Positions 44,960 to 55,680 are shown, numbered from the stretch's first letter. The stretch is DNA of 64,000 bases from Desulfopila sp. IMCC35006 (GCF_005116645.1 NZ_SWCM01000004.1:186001-250000), one strand, 5' to 3'. The notes: a model not told the origin generated them from the sequence alone. Numbers and translations are program-made.

Positions 44960-46606
44960 TTATTCCTGAAAGTTTTGCACATTGGGATATCTGCGCCCAA
45001 AACCAAATGCCTTGGTGGTCACCTTCAGCCCCATCGGAGCCTGTTTTCGTTTGTATTCATTGACCCGAACCCGTCGCAGGATGTCGCGGACTGTCTGTTC
45101 ATCAAAACCAAGAGCGATAATTTCACGAGCACCTTTTCCCTCTTCGAGATGCAGCTCGAGAATCTGATCAAGAATTTCGTAGGGCGGCAGATCATCCTGA
45201 TCGGTTTGGTCCGGTTTAAGTTCCGCAGTCGGTGCTTTGGAAATGATTCGGGCCGGAATGATTTCTCTTGCCCTGTTGATGTACGCCGCCAGTTCATAGA
45301 CCAGCTGCTTCGGTACATCGGAGATCACCGCCAATCCACCGCTCATATCGCCATACAGGGTGCAATAGCCCACGGCCATCTCGCTCTTGTTGCCGGTTGT
45401 CAAAAGTAAATGACCAAATTTATTCGACAATGCCATCAGAAGATTACCCCGTATACGGGCCTGCAGATTCTGCTCGGTTATATCTTCATCCAGTCCTGCA
45501 AAAAATGAATTGAGGCTGCGCCGAAAACCGTCGAAGAGTCCGGATATCGGCAGGACCTCGAACCGACAGCCCAGGTTTTCGGCCAGTTTTTTGGCGTCAT
45601 CAAGCGAATCCTGGGAACTGTAAGGAGAAGGTAACGCAACACCAAGCACATTTTCCGCACCCAGGGCGTCAACTGCAATGGCTGCGGTGAGTGCCGAATC
45701 TATCCCCCCGGACAAGCCAAGCACCACGGAGGAGAAATGGCATTTCTGCACATAATCACGCACCCCCATGACCAGCCCCGCATACACCGCCGCATGCTCG
45801 GAGAGCTGCGGTACGCCATGCATATCACCCTGCCAGGTCCGGCTGTCGATGACAATCATATCTTCGGCAAAGCCGAGGGCCTGGGCGACCACCGTACCTT
45901 TCTTATCCATGACCAGACTACGTCCGTCAAAAAGCAGTGAATCCTGTCCGCCAACCTGGTTACAGTAAAGAAAAGGGGTACCGGAGCGACGACAGATCTT
46001 TTGAAAGATCTGTTTTCGGATGCGTTCTTTATTACGCTGAAAAGGAGAGGCGGAGATATTGATGATTGCATGAACCTTATCCCGATTCTTTGCCGCAAGA
46101 GACAGAATCTCACTTACAGGGTCAGTGTCATACTCCTTCACCTCTTCACTCCAGACGTCCTCGCAAACGGTGACCCCGAACTGCAGATTTTTGAGTGTAT
46201 ACAATTCTGACGGCGGACCCGGTTCAAAATAGCGGGTCTCATCAAAGACATCATAGGACGGCAGCAGCTGTTTGTGTGCCCGAAAGACAATCCTGCCCTG
46301 TCGGGCAACCACAGCGGAATTATAAAGCTTTTTCCCTTGTTGCCCCTCCCGCTGTTCAAAACAGCCAAACATGACATCAAGGTCGGGCAGTTCACCCAGT
46401 AAGCCTGATACCGCCTCCTCATGGGCGACGAGAAATGATGTTCTTTCAAGAAGATCCTGCGGAGGATAGCCGGACACTGCGAGTTCAGGAAATATCACCA
46501 GTTCACAGCCACAAGCCTTGGCTTTTTCCGACCAGAATTTGATTTTCCCGCAATTTTTTGTAAAATCACCGATAACCGGATTAATCTGCACCAGGGCAAT
46601 TTTCAC
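44960..46606 (-). CDS. nadE: Glutamine-dependent NAD synthetase
   Basis: A 548-aa enzyme making NAD from deamido-NAD. The N-terminal nitrilase-type amidase has E in LVIFPELAVSGYPPQDLLER, K in HKQLLPSYDVFDE and C in VTVCEDVW. The synthetase half has the PP-loop LGLSGGIDSALTAAIAV and ends with KRKQAPMGLKVTTKAFGFGR. The GTG at 46606 has GGAG just upstream and starts KIALVQINPVIGDF, the family's usual beginning; the longer frame is rejected. Only 18 bases separate its stop from the cytochrome gene. Confidence 0.95.
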   Translation of the reverse strand: MKIALVQINPVIGDFTKNCGKIKFWSEKAKACGCELVIFPELAVSGYPPQDLLERTSFLVAHEEAVSGLLGELPDLDVMFGCFEQREGQQGKKLYNSAVVARQGRIVFRAHKQLLPSYDVFDETRYFEPGPPSELYTLKNLQFGVTVCEDVWSEEVKEYDTDPVSEILSLAAKNRDKVHAIINISASPFQRNKERIRKQIFQKICRRSGTPFLYCNQVGGQDSLLFDGRSLVMDKKGTVVAQALGFAEDMIVIDSRTWQGDMHGVPQLSEHAAVYAGLVMGVRDYVQKCHFSSVVLGLSGGIDSALTAAIAVDALGAENVLGVALPSPYSSQDSLDDAKKLAENLGCRFEVLPISGLFDGFRRSLNSFFAGLDEDITEQNLQARIRGNLLMALSNKFGHLLLTTGNKSEMAVGYCTLYGDMSGGLAVISDVPKQLVYELAAYINRAREIIPARIISKAPTAELKPDQTDQDDLPPYEILDQILELHLEEGKGAREIIALGFDEQTVRDILRRVRVNEYKRKQAPMGLKVTTKAFGFGRRYPNVQNFQE

Positions 46607-46746
46607 CGTTTTCTCCCGTCTAATCCCCACTAGGGGATACGTACCTTGGAAATTCATTCCTGAAAACACGCAGCGAATTTCCACGGTAATAAAGTCTATC
46701 TTGTCAACCCAACCATTGTTGCCCCGACTACGCCCAGCTTCCTTAT

Positions 46747-47808
46747 CTACTTACCTTTTTTATCCGAATTTTTCCTCTGATATTTTTCTACGGCACGATT
46801 ATGCTCAATCAGTGATTTTGAAAAGTGGTGGGTGCCGTCATTTTTCGAGACAAAATAGAGCGTATCGGTGGGGGTCGGATGTAAAACGGCCAGCAGTGCA
46901 TCCTTGCCCGGACTGCAGATCGGACCAACCGGGAGGCCGGGGAGCGTGTAGGTATTATAGGGGGTTTCGGTGAGCAGGTCGCTCTTGGATATGGGAGCTG
47001 AAAATTTCTTTGTGCCGTAAATGACGGTGGGATCGGACTGCAGGCGCATGCCACTTTGCAGCCGGTTCTGAAATACCGCAGCAATCAATGGTCTTTCTTC
47101 TGGTGTTCCGGTTTCTTTTTCAACAATTGAGGCGAGGATAACGGTTTTCTCCAGATCGACCGGCCCGGGAACTCCAGCAGTCACTTCACTCCAGACCTCG
47201 TTGAACCGTTTGACCATGATGGGAATAATCTTCTCCGCACCCGTAATATCTCTGGTGAAGAGGTAGGTATCCGGATAAAGATAGCCTTCAAGGCTGTCAA
47301 GGTGAGGAAATCCTAATTTTGCCAGAAAAGCCTTATCGTTCACAAGGTTGAGGAAACTTTTCGGATTACACCAGCCATAATCGCCAAAAATCTGGGCAAT
47401 TTCAGCCGCGCGAAGTCCTTCCGGAATCGTGATAGGATATTCGATCGATCTGGCGGATGCCAGTTCCCGCAACACCTCCAGGGGCTTTATTCCGGTGCGC
47501 AGCCTGAACTCACCGGCTTGGAGTCTGCTGCTATACCCGGACAATTTTGCCAGCAGAAGAAACCTGACATCGGGGTTGATGATGCCTTCCCGGGCAAGAA
47601 TTTCACTTATTCCACGAACAGAGGTGCCCCGTGGAATGGAGACGATTGCCGTTTCATTCGGGCTTTCCGGACCGGGGGATAAAACATAGCTCGTATACCA
47701 GCCGCCACTCAGTATCAAGGCCAGAAAAACCAGGAGGATACCCCAGGGGCCACCTCTTTTTTTCGGGCGATCAGGTGTTGAGCTATGTTCCAGATCAGGC
47801 GACGTCAC
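46747..47808 (-). CDS. mltG: Endolytic peptidoglycan transglycosylase MltG
   Basis: A 353-aa inner-membrane protein with one TM helix ([17 protein letters not shown], about residue 25) and a periplasmic YceG domain. The LysM-like part leads to the catalytic core with [20 protein letters not shown] (catalytic Glu) and [20 protein letters not shown]. MltG cuts nascent glycan strands and sets their length. It overlaps the end of lon by 14 bases on the same strand, so it is probably transcribed with lon. Confidence 0.93.
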   Translation of the reverse strand: MTSPDLEHSSTPDRPKKRGGPWGILLVFLALILSGGWYTSYVLSPGPESPNETAIVSIPRGTSVRGISEILAREGIINPDVRFLLLAKLSGYSSRLQAGEFRLRTGIKPLEVLRELASARSIEYPITIPEGLRAAEIAQIFGDYGWCNPKSFLNLVNDKAFLAKLGFPHLDSLEGYLYPDTYLFTRDITGAEKIIPIMVKRFNEVWSEVTAGVPGPVDLEKTVILASIVEKETGTPEERPLIAAVFQNRLQSGMRLQSDPTVIYGTKKFSAPISKSDLLTETPYNTYTLPGLPVGPICSPGKDALLAVLHPTPTDTLYFVSKNDGTHHFSKSLIEHNRAVEKYQRKNSDKKGK

Positions 47809-50230
47809 TGCTCCCGCTCAGCTTAGCGGTGGCCTTTGCGGTCTTCACTGCAGAAACTTTTGGAAACGCAATCTTGACCACCTCATCCATGTCCTTGACC
47901 GGGAAAAACTCCATCTTGTTTCTTATATCTATTGGTATTTCCTGAAGATCTTTCTCATTCTGCGCGGGGATAATCACCGTGGTAATATCGGCACGTAGCG
48001 CTGCGAGGGCCTTTTCTTTCAAGCCGCCAATGGGCAGTACGCGACCACGCAGGGTCACTTCACCGGTCATTGCCAGATTGCTGATAACGGTTCGACCAGT
48101 AATCGCCGAGTACAGAGCTGTCGCCATGGTGATACCGGCTGACGGGCCGTCTTTGGGGATAGCACCTGCCGGAACATGAATGTGCAGATCTATCTTGTCA
48201 AAATAGTCTTCGGCAACCTTGAGTTCTTCTGACCGGCTTCGGCAATAGGTCAAGGCCGCCTGGGCGGACTCTTTCATGACATCGCCCAACTGGCCAGTCA
48301 TAAGCAGTTTCCCTTTGCCCGGCATGATGTTCACCTCGATCTGCAGGATTTCGCCGCCAACCTCGGTCCAGGCAAGGCCGGTCACCAGACCGGGCTGTTC
48401 CAGTTTTTCCAGCTCCGACTCGGGTATGTTTTTCGGCGGGCCCAGGTATCGATCAAGATTGCGGTTCGAAACCGTGTACGGCCCTTTGCCGCCTTCAGCC
48501 ACCTTCCGGGCGATTTTCCGGCATACCTTGCCTATTTCCCGCTCAAGATTACGCAGCCCCGCCTCATAGGTGTAATGGGTGACAATATATTGCAGGGTTT
48601 CATCATCTATTCTTACCTGCCGTGCCTTGAGACCATTTTGTTTAATCTGTCGGGGCAGAAGGTAGCGTCTGGCAATAACAACTTTTTCTTCCTGGGTGTA
48701 GCCGGACAGACGAATGACCTCCATCCTGTCGAGCAGCGGTCCGGGGATGGTATCGCTCATATTGGCGGTGGTGATAAACATCACCTTCGACAGATCGATG
48801 GGCAGATTCATGTAATGATCGGAAAATTCGAAATTCTGTTCCGGATCGAGCACTTCGAGAAGAGCTGAGGAAGGATCGCCACGATAATCGGAGCCCAGTT
48901 TATCAATTTCGTCCATCATGAAAACCGGATTATTGGTCGCGACTGTTTTCAGCCCCTGGACAATGCGTCCCGGCATGGCGCCGATATAGGTTCGACGATG
49001 CCCGCGGATCTCCGCTTCATCGCGCATCCCGCCGAGGGAAATGCGGTGGAATTTTCGCCCCATGGCCCGGGCGACCGATTTCCCGAGAGAGGTCTTGCCA
49101 ACCCCGGGAGGGCCGACAAAACAGAGAATGGGTCCTTTGGTCGTCTGGTTCAATTTCCGTACTGCCAGATATTCCAGAATACGCTCCTTCACCTTGTCAA
49201 GGCCGTGGTGATCCTCATCCAGGATGATTTTAGCCTGGACCAGATCGAGCATGTCCTTGGTACTCTTTTTCCAAGGGATATCAAGAATCCAGTCGATGTA
49301 GGTGCGAATAATCGTTGCCTCAGAGGAATCCGGATGCATCATATCCATCCGGCTCAACTGCTTTTTCGCCTCCTTACGGATACTCTTGGGCATTTTGGTT
49401 TTCTTGATTTTCCGTTCGAGCTCATCGATTTCCTGCGACCGCTCGTCGGTGTCGCCCAATTCCTTTTGCAGCGCGTGCATCTGCTCACGCAGAAAATATT
49501 CACGCTGCGACTTGCTCATTTCCTCTTTGGCATCGTTTTGAATCTTGGCCTGCACGGTCGAGACTTCGAGCTCTTTGGTCAGCAGCTGGCTCACCAGTCG
49601 CAGCCGTTCAACGGGATCACTTTCCTCGAGGATTTTCTGCGATTCGGAAATTTTCAGGCGCAGATTTGAGCCGACCAGGTCGGCAAGCCGGCCCGGATCT
49701 TCGATGTTGTTGATGATCATCATGAGATCGGCTGAAAGAATGCCGCGCAGCGACATTATCTTCTCGGTCTGCTCCCGGACCGCCCGCATCAAGGCCTCTA
49801 CCTCAACAGTAACCTCTTCCGCTTCAACGTCTTCGATAACTTCCACCGATACCTGGTAGGAAGGTTCGGTCCGCACAAATTCTTTTATCCTCGCCTTGGA
49901 CATGGCCTGAACAAGCACCTTGAGACGCCCATCGGGCAGCTTCAGCGTCCGCATGACCACACAGACCATGCCAACCTCATAAAGATCTTCAACCTTCGGA
50001 TTGTCCTTGGTGGCATCTTTCTGAGTGACAAGCATCAGCAATTTATTTGTCCCAAGAGCCTCATTAACGGCTTCGACGGACCCCGGACGACCGACAAAAA
50101 GAGGGATAATCATATAGTTGAAGACAACGACATCCCGTACCGCCATCATGGGCAATACTTCAGGGATTTCCATCTCTTCATTGTTTGAAAAATCGTCCAT
50201 TCCGATGCTCAATGAATCATTAAATTCCAC
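47795..50230 (-). CDS. lon: ATP-dependent Lon protease
   Basis: An 811-aa protease. The N-terminal substrate domain begins [20 protein letters not shown], the ATPase has [20 protein letters not shown] and [20 protein letters not shown], and the serine protease has [15 protein letters not shown] with the catalytic Ser-Lys dyad. Lon degrades misfolded and regulatory proteins in the cytoplasm. The start is GTG with GGAGG five bases upstream. I see no confident heat-shock promoter. It is the first gene of a minus-strand run of at least two genes. Confidence 0.97.
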   Translation of the reverse strand: MEFNDSLSIGMDDFSNNEEMEIPEVLPMMAVRDVVVFNYMIIPLFVGRPGSVEAVNEALGTNKLLMLVTQKDATKDNPKVEDLYEVGMVCVVMRTLKLPDGRLKVLVQAMSKARIKEFVRTEPSYQVSVEVIEDVEAEEVTVEVEALMRAVREQTEKIMSLRGILSADLMMIINNIEDPGRLADLVGSNLRLKISESQKILEESDPVERLRLVSQLLTKELEVSTVQAKIQNDAKEEMSKSQREYFLREQMHALQKELGDTDERSQEIDELERKIKKTKMPKSIRKEAKKQLSRMDMMHPDSSEATIIRTYIDWILDIPWKKSTKDMLDLVQAKIILDEDHHGLDKVKERILEYLAVRKLNQTTKGPILCFVGPPGVGKTSLGKSVARAMGRKFHRISLGGMRDEAEIRGHRRTYIGAMPGRIVQGLKTVATNNPVFMMDEIDKLGSDYRGDPSSALLEVLDPEQNFEFSDHYMNLPIDLSKVMFITTANMSDTIPGPLLDRMEVIRLSGYTQEEKVVIARRYLLPRQIKQNGLKARQVRIDDETLQYIVTHYTYEAGLRNLEREIGKVCRKIARKVAEGGKGPYTVSNRNLDRYLGPPKNIPESELEKLEQPGLVTGLAWTEVGGEILQIEVNIMPGKGKLLMTGQLGDVMKESAQAALTYCRSRSEELKVAEDYFDKIDLHIHVPAGAIPKDGPSAGITMATALYSAITGRTVISNLAMTGEVTLRGRVLPIGGLKEKALAALRADITTVIIPAQNEKDLQEIPIDIRNKMEFFPVKDMDEVVKIAFPKVSAVKTAKATAKLSGSSDVA

Positions 50231-50525
50231 TCATTCCTCCTGCATAACGCTAAACGAGAACTCTAAATTGAGATCATCGCCATATATACCGATCATCTTA
50301 AAATACAATATTTGTGCCTTTTTTCAACAAGATAGCTGCCAGAAAAAAACGCTGCCACAGAAGCCTCGGAAATACTAAACATCCGGTTTAATTAAGTCAA
50401 GAACAGCTTTCACCCCCTAATCGCCACATTGCCCGGTTTTTCCTTGATCTCTCACACTATTTTACTCATAGTGATAAATACAAGTCCGGATACTTCGATC
50501 CATCCATAATCACTGAGACAAGACA

Positions 50526-51326
50526 ATGCTTACAATCAAATCTTTTTTTGATACAGCCGATTTCCCCGATCAGCGACTTTTTGCACCGGAAGCTCACCTC
50601 TGGCAGCCGCTGCATGATCTGAAGAACTATATGGACACCTACACATATCCGAAATATGACAATGTGTACATCAGAAACGGTATCCCGCTCACCGAGCATA
50701 TTGTCATTCATAAAGGCCAGACCCTGGATTTCAATGACCTGGAAATCACCTACGGCGCCACGACTAAAGGGGAATTACAGGTCAAGCGGGCAGGGATGGT
50801 TTTAGAAGGGGCCTCGGTAATTATGGCTGGAGCCGTGTTGCTGGGGAAACAGATCGCCCTGGGCAGAGGAGTCCTCATTGAATCAGGGGCAATGATCAAA
50901 TCTCCTGCAATTATCGGTGATATGAGTGAAGTCCGGCAGGGAGCCTACCTCAGGGGATATTGTCTGGCCGGGAAAAGATGTGTTCTCGGCCACGCGACTG
51001 AGATAAAACACTCCATTATGTTAAATGACGCCAAAGCCGGCCACTTTGCTTATCTGGGCGATTCAATCCTCGGCAACGATGTCAACCTGGGGGCCGGAAC
51101 AAAACTGGCCAATCTCAAGTTTTTACCCGGTACCATCACAGTTTTCTTTCAAGGTGAGCGTATCGACACCAACCGGCGCAAACTCGGGGCAATCCTGGCT
51201 GACGGCTGCCAGACCGGATGCAATTCGGTGACCAGTCCGGCAACCCTGATGGCCAAGGGTGCTGTCCTCATGCCAAACGCTACGGCTCGATCCGGGTATC
51301 ACGAAGAAAAAGCGCTGCTTCGATGA
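50526..51326 (+). CDS. Left-handed beta-helix protein related to GlmU C-terminal domain
   Basis: A 266-aa protein. After about 75 residues of unknown fold come hexapeptide repeats (GASVIMAGAVLLGKQIALGR and onward) and a GlmU-like run: LGHATEIKHSIM, GHFAYLGDSILGNDVNLGAG and TKLANLK. These match acyl/nucleotidyl transferases of the LbetaH type (GlmU, sugar-nucleotide enzymes) without the uridyltransferase half. It may acetylate or bind a sugar nucleotide. It lies between lon and the cobalamin genes without an obvious pathway partner. Confidence 0.8.
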   Translation: MLTIKSFFDTADFPDQRLFAPEAHLWQPLHDLKNYMDTYTYPKYDNVYIRNGIPLTEHIVIHKGQTLDFNDLEITYGATTKGELQVKRAGMVLEGASVIMAGAVLLGKQIALGRGVLIESGAMIKSPAIIGDMSEVRQGAYLRGYCLAGKRCVLGHATEIKHSIMLNDAKAGHFAYLGDSILGNDVNLGAGTKLANLKFLPGTITVFFQGERIDTNRRKLGAILADGCQTGCNSVTSPATLMAKGAVLMPNATARSGYHEEKALLR

Positions 51327-51361
51327 GAACACTACAGCACAGGACAAAATTTCCCTGTGCT

Positions 51362-52105
51362 TTAGTGTGTTTTTCGCACCACCATTGTTGAAAAATAATG
51401 GATATCCTGACCAACAGCCTCCCGGATATCGTGCCAGATTTTCTGATCCCCAAGGCTGCAGCGTTCAATCAGGACTGCATTGTCGATGAGATCAAGCTCT
51501 TCGAGCAACCCCACCAGCCGTTCCATCACCTTATGGACTTTCATAAAAACGACCACATCGCTGAGCTGGAGCAAGTCCCGGATACGGTCATTCGGGAAGG
51601 TGGCGGGAATGACCACCAGTCGTTCATCGCCGAGACAAAGCGGTACGGCGGCCGCGGCAGAAGAGGCACCAATCGCAGACACGCCGGGGACGATTTCAAC
51701 CGGAAACGGCGAACCGTATTCCTGCAGGGTTTCGCACACATAAAATCCGGTAGAATATATTGCCGGATCACCGAGCGTTGGAAAAACGACATCATGTCCG
51801 TCGGAAAGTGCCGCCATTATGGTTTTTGCCGCCTCTTGCCAGGCACTTTTCACCTCCGGATCGGGTGATTCCCCGCGGGGTATCTGTTTCATCGGGAAGC
51901 GATGACTGAGAATGGTTTTCCCTTCGCTGCAGACTGCACCCGAGGCGATTTTAAGGGCCATGCTGCCACCGTTTTCAAAGGCGGAGGGCACAAACCAGAC
52001 AGCACAGTTTTCCAGAATCTTTGCCGCTTTCAAAGTCATCAACTGCGGATCTCCCGGCCCCACCCCAACCACATAGAATGTCCCTTGCATCATCTTCCCT
52101 TTCAT
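51362..52105 (-). CDS. cbiL: Precorrin-2/cobalt-precorrin-2 C20-methyltransferase
   Basis: A 247-aa SAM-dependent methylase of cobalamin synthesis. It shows the common tetrapyrrole-methylase opening FYVVGVGPGDPQLMTLKAAK, GDPAIYSTGFY and the family's VPGVSAIGASSAAA. It transfers the methyl group to C20. It is the only minus-strand gene of the cobalamin locus and is placed after a cobalamin riboswitch and terminator, so it is probably shut off when B12 is plentiful. ATG 52090 is a possible start inside this frame. Confidence 0.92.
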   Translation of the reverse strand: MKGKMMQGTFYVVGVGPGDPQLMTLKAAKILENCAVWFVPSAFENGGSMALKIASGAVCSEGKTILSHRFPMKQIPRGESPDPEVKSAWQEAAKTIMAALSDGHDVVFPTLGDPAIYSTGFYVCETLQEYGSPFPVEIVPGVSAIGASSAAAAVPLCLGDERLVVIPATFPNDRIRDLLQLSDVVVFMKVHKVMERLVGLLEELDLIDNAVLIERCSLGDQKIWHDIREAVGQDIHYFSTMVVRKTH

Positions 52106-52243
52106 TAAACGTACAGCCCGATTATCATCAGTTGCCTGCAGTTATTGCAGTTCGATGCCTCGATCCCTGGTCGCATCAGCCTATGCTGAAAAAGGGTATC
52201 GGCAAAGGCGTTCTCTGCCGGTAAATTTCAGCCCCGGAGAGCA

Positions 52244-52282
52244 TAAAAAAATCCCCGAATCATACTAGCTGATCCGGGGATT
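52244..52282 (-). terminator. Riboswitch-linked intrinsic terminator before cbiL
   Basis: On the minus strand, AATCCCCG with TGATC pairs across a short loop with the inverse CGGGGATT, followed by seven T. It lies between the riboswitch and the cbiL start, as expected for transcriptional control by cobalamin. Confidence 0.8.
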
Positions 52283-52343
52283 CCCTGTTGTTCCTCGTAT
52301 CGATGAAAGCATCCTTTTCCACGGGATGACAAAAACCTTCATT

Positions 52344-52498
52344 TCAGGCAGGTCTTCTGACTTCCGGATCAGTCATCTTTCACACCTTCCCGGGATATGC
52401 GCCCAGTGGCAAAACGTGAAATCTGTCCCCGGTTACAGCGGCGGGTCCGTCCTCGATTCACACGAGGTTCCCTCTTCAGCTTTTTGCAAAGCACCTGA
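52344..52498 (-). promoter_or_regulatory. Cobalamin riboswitch
   Basis: On the minus strand the order is GGTGC, GAAGAGGGAA, CCGCCGCTGTAA, GCCACTGGG, CCCGGGAAGG and then the B12-box-like AGTCAGAAGACCTGCC. These are the conserved segments of the cobalamin riboswitch, in the right order and spacing. It controls cbiL on this strand; the divergent plus-strand genes have no such element that I can see. Confidence 0.9.
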
Positions 52499-52731
52499 AA
52501 CTCCATCACATTTAAGCAACAGCGCAGCAGAAAGTCAACTACTATTCGTCGGTGAAAACGTGCTCCCCCGCCATCGCGCAAAAGCCTGCCCCACCAAAGC
52601 GTCCAAAAAATAATAATTATTTTCTTTCCGCTCCATGAGGTGTACTATCGCGCGTTGGAAACCTGCAGAGCGCCCTTGCTCACTATCTGGGATATTCTGT
52701 AAAGATCTCTTTTCAACCGTAGCGACTTTCC
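52499..52731. other. Divergent promoter region of the cobalamin locus
   Basis: About 230 bases between the 5' end of the riboswitch and the membrane-protein gene. Promoters for both directions must lie here; I cannot name them with confidence. Confidence 0.4.
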
Positions 52732-53688
52732 ATGGAACACAGCCTCCTTTCCGCAATATGGCCACAGGTGATTCTGCCGATCATCAGAATCAGCATCTCC
52801 ATTGCCATCGGGCTTTTTATCGCCAATTTTATTGAAAGCCTCAACTGGACCAACCGACTGGCAACCTTTGCCCGCCCGCTCATTCGCATGGGTAGACTGT
52901 CGGCAGTCACCGGTGCCAGTTTTTCCATGGCATTTGTCTCCGGCGTCTCGGCCAACACGATGCTGGCCGAGGCCTTCGACAAGGGACAGATGAGTAAAAG
53001 AGAACTGGTCCTCGCCAACCTGTTTAACTCCCTGCCCCGATTTTTTCTCCACCTGCCGACGACCTTTTTTCTCACCGTACCGCTTATCAAGGCAGCCGCG
53101 CTGCTCTATGTCGGCCTCACCTTTACAGCCGCAATCCTCCAGACAATCCTGGTGGTCCTGAGCGGCAGACTGCTGCTTCCCGAAAACCAGGACACCCTCC
53201 TTATGCCTGAGAAAAAAGAACGAACCGGCTGGAAGACGGCATTTGTCACCAGCGCCAGGAGGCTGAAAAAACGGATGGGCAAGGTCATGATATTTATGGT
53301 TCCGGTCTATCTGCTCTTTTTTCTTTTCAGCAGGTATGGTCTATTTACCAGGATAGAAGACTTTATTTCCGCCAAGGCGTGGTTTCTTTCATGGCTGAAC
53401 CCGCAGAGTCTCGGTATTGTCGTCCTGCATGTAACCACCGAATTCTCGGCCGGCTTGACCGCAGCCAGTGTGCTGCTGGCCCAGAACAGTCTCACCGTCA
53501 AGGAGGTGGTGCTGGCCCTGCTGGTGGGCAACATTTTATCAACTCCGATCAGGGCGGTTCGTCATCAGCTGCCCTATTACAGTGGAATTTTTTCGCCGCA
53601 ACTCGCGCTGGAACTCGTCGGCTTCAGTCAGGTGACCCGGGCACTCTGTGTTGTGCTGGTTGCCGTAATTTATTATTATCTGACCTGA
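52732..53688 (+). CDS. Gate/nucleoside-recognition-domain membrane protein in the B12 locus
   Basis: A 318-aa inner-membrane protein with about eight hydrophobic segments. GASFSMAFVSGVSANTMLAE near residue 60 and NIAFNSLPRFFLHLP-like text after it are the nucleoside-recognition (gate) style, repeated in the second half with VVLHVTTEFSAGLTAASVLL and GNILSTPIRAVRHQLPYYSG. Such domains occur in transporters and in proteins of unknown role. Position, first in the divergent cobalamin cluster before btuCD-like genes, suggests a part in corrinoid or cobalt uptake, but this is inference. Confidence 0.75.
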   Translation: MEHSLLSAIWPQVILPIIRISISIAIGLFIANFIESLNWTNRLATFARPLIRMGRLSAVTGASFSMAFVSGVSANTMLAEAFDKGQMSKRELVLANLFNSLPRFFLHLPTTFFLTVPLIKAAALLYVGLTFTAAILQTILVVLSGRLLLPENQDTLLMPEKKERTGWKTAFVTSARRLKKRMGKVMIFMVPVYLLFFLFSRYGLFTRIEDFISAKAWFLSWLNPQSLGIVVLHVTTEFSAGLTAASVLLAQNSLTVKEVVLALLVGNILSTPIRAVRHQLPYYSGIFSPQLALELVGFSQVTRALCVVLVAVIYYYLT

Positions 53689-53852
53689 TTCACGCTGCTG
53701 TTTCAAATTACAATTCCGGCAAATGGAAAATGAGCCGGAACTTTTTAATGCCCCGTGGGAAACCAGAACCCCTGGTGGGATGATCAAGTTATTACTGTTA
53801 AAAATGCTTTCCATGTGTTTTTTTTTGACAGACTTTCAGGGATAAGGCAGTA

Positions 53853-54893
53853 ATGTATCGCCATTCGGAAAAAAAATATTACCTGCTTGTCTCCGCCCTG
53901 TTTCTCTGTGCCGTTCTCGTGATCATTGTATCGACCGGGATGGGCTACATGGAGATCGCCCCGGAAGAGATACTTCGGGTCATCGGAGCAAGGATATTCG
54001 GCGATTCTTCCCTGACCGCCGGTATAGAAACAACCATCCCCTATGTCGTCATGGATGTCCGGCTGCCGCGGATTCTCACCGCCGCTCTGGTAGGCGGAGG
54101 TTTGGCTCTTTCCGGAGTTATCTATCAGGGGATTCTCCTCAACCCCCTTGCCGACCCGTACACGCTCGGCATTTCCAGCGGTGCCGCCTTTGGTGCCTCC
54201 CTGGCGCTCCTGGCCAACCTGAGCATGCTCGGCCATTTCTCAACCCCCATTTTTGCTTTTGCCGGTGCGACGCTTACCCTGTTGATAGTGATGCGTCTTT
54301 CCACCTTCAACGGCCAGATATCTGCCCAGACCCTTATTCTCTCTGGAGTCATTGTCGGTGCAATTCTGTCCGCCGGCATCAGTTTCATGAAATATCTTGC
54401 CGATGAACAGGTGGCCGTCATTATATTCTGGCTGATGGGCAGTTTTGCCTCGAGCACCTGGAACGGCGTGTTGCTGATCGGTGGAACCTTCATCTTCAGC
54501 ATCGGGGTAACATTATATTACGGCCGGGATCTGAATATTATGAGTCTTGGCCGGCGATCCTCGGACACCCTGGGCGTAGAAACGGCCAAGGTAAGAAAGA
54601 TCCTGCTGCTGACCGCTTCACTGGTGGCAGCTGTCTGCGTCGCCATTACCGGCATAATCGGCTTTATCGGACTGATCGTGCCGCACCTGATGCGTTATCT
54701 GGTCGGTCCGGACAACCGCAAACTGCTGCCGGTTTCCGCACTGGCAGGTGCCATTCTGCTCCTGCTGGCCGATACCATGACCCGTGCGGTTTTACCTGTC
54801 GAGGTGCCTATCGGGGTATTGACTGCGCTGATCGGCGGACCATTTTTCTGTGTCATCTTCCGACAGAAACAAAGAGGCAAGAGCTATGAGTGA
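53853..54893 (+). CDS. btuC: BtuC/FecCD-type ABC permease for corrinoid (or related chelate)
   Basis: A 346-aa inner-membrane permease with about ten TM segments, first YYLLVSALFLCAVLVIIVST. It carries RLPRILTAALVGGGLALSGV, GISSGAAFGASLALLANL and FIGLIVPHLMRYLVGPDNRK, the FecCD/BtuC motifs including the coupling region. In this cluster cobalamin or cobinamide is the most likely cargo. No periplasmic binding protein (BtuF) is adjacent. It overlaps the ATPase gene by eight bases. Confidence 0.87.
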   Translation: MYRHSEKKYYLLVSALFLCAVLVIIVSTGMGYMEIAPEEILRVIGARIFGDSSLTAGIETTIPYVVMDVRLPRILTAALVGGGLALSGVIYQGILLNPLADPYTLGISSGAAFGASLALLANLSMLGHFSTPIFAFAGATLTLLIVMRLSTFNGQISAQTLILSGVIVGAILSAGISFMKYLADEQVAVIIFWLMGSFASSTWNGVLLIGGTFIFSIGVTLYYGRDLNIMSLGRRSSDTLGVETAKVRKILLLTASLVAAVCVAITGIIGFIGLIVPHLMRYLVGPDNRKLLPVSALAGAILLLLADTMTRAVLPVEVPIGVLTALIGGPFFCVIFRQKQRGKSYE

Positions 54894-55680
54894 CAATTCT
54901 CTCTTTACGCTCACCGATGTCTCTTTTGCCTACGGCACTGATCCGGTCCTGCAGGAAATCAATCTCTGCCTTCCCCCCGGCAAATTTTACGGCGTCGTCG
55001 GGCCCAACGGCTGCGGTAAAACGACCTTTCTCGACCTGCTTATCGGGGCCAGAAAACAGCTGACCGGCACTATCGTTTTTAACGGAAAACAAATCCATGC
55101 CTATGCCAAACGCGAACTGGCCCGACAGCTTGCCCTTGTCCCGCAGGAGTTTGACACCGGCTTTGGTTTTACCGTGGAGGAAATCGTCCTGATGGGACGA
55201 CATCCGCACATCGACCGCTTTTCGTCACCTTCTCAGGAAGACTGGCTGGCTGTCGATCAGGCTATGGAATGTATCGGCATCAGCAAACTGAAAGACCGAT
55301 ACACCAATAATCTGTCCGGCGGTCAGAAGCAGCGCGCGGTTGTGGCGCGGGCTCTAGCCCAGAACGCACCGGTGCTTCTTTTTGATGAAGCGACCGCAAG
55401 CCTTGATGTAAAATATACGCTGCAGATTTTTAATATTGCCCGCCAGCTGGTCCGGGCTGAAGGCAGGACAGTCATCGCCGTGATCCATAATCTCAACCTG
55501 GCGGCAGCCTATTGCGACCAGCTCCTCTTTATGAAGGACGGCCGGATCCTCTGCCATGGCCCGACCGATCAGACCTTGACGGCGGAGACGATTGCCGAGG
55601 TATTCGATGTGCAGGCTCAGGTGGTTTTCGACCCTTTCAATAAGACCCGGCAGGTAAGTTTTCAATATTGGCAGCAATAA
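54886..55680 (+). CDS. btuD: BtuD/FhuC-type ABC ATPase
   Basis: A 264-aa ATPase. Walker A GPNGCGKTTFLD, the Q-loop LVPQEFD, the signature LSGGQKQRAVVARALAQ, Walker B VLLFDEATASLD and switch His in IAVIHNLNLA are all present. It energises the permease encoded before it. ATG 54886 has GAGG upstream and gives the normal length; the stretch before it is inside btuC. Confidence 0.92.
   Translation: MSDNSLFTLTDVSFAYGTDPVLQEINLCLPPGKFYGVVGPNGCGKTTFLDLLIGARKQLTGTIVFNGKQIHAYAKRELARQLALVPQEFDTGFGFTVEEIVLMGRHPHIDRFSSPSQEDWLAVDQAMECIGISKLKDRYTNNLSGGQKQRAVVARALAQNAPVLLFDEATASLDVKYTLQIFNIARQLVRAEGRTVIAVIHNLNLAAAYCDQLLFMKDGRILCHGPTDQTLTAETIAEVFDVQAQVVFDPFNKTRQVSFQYWQQ

Noticed and set aside
53689-53852. 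Second cobalamin riboswitch before the BtuC-like gene
   Set aside because: Small inverse repeats occur, but the B12-box and core segments are absent.
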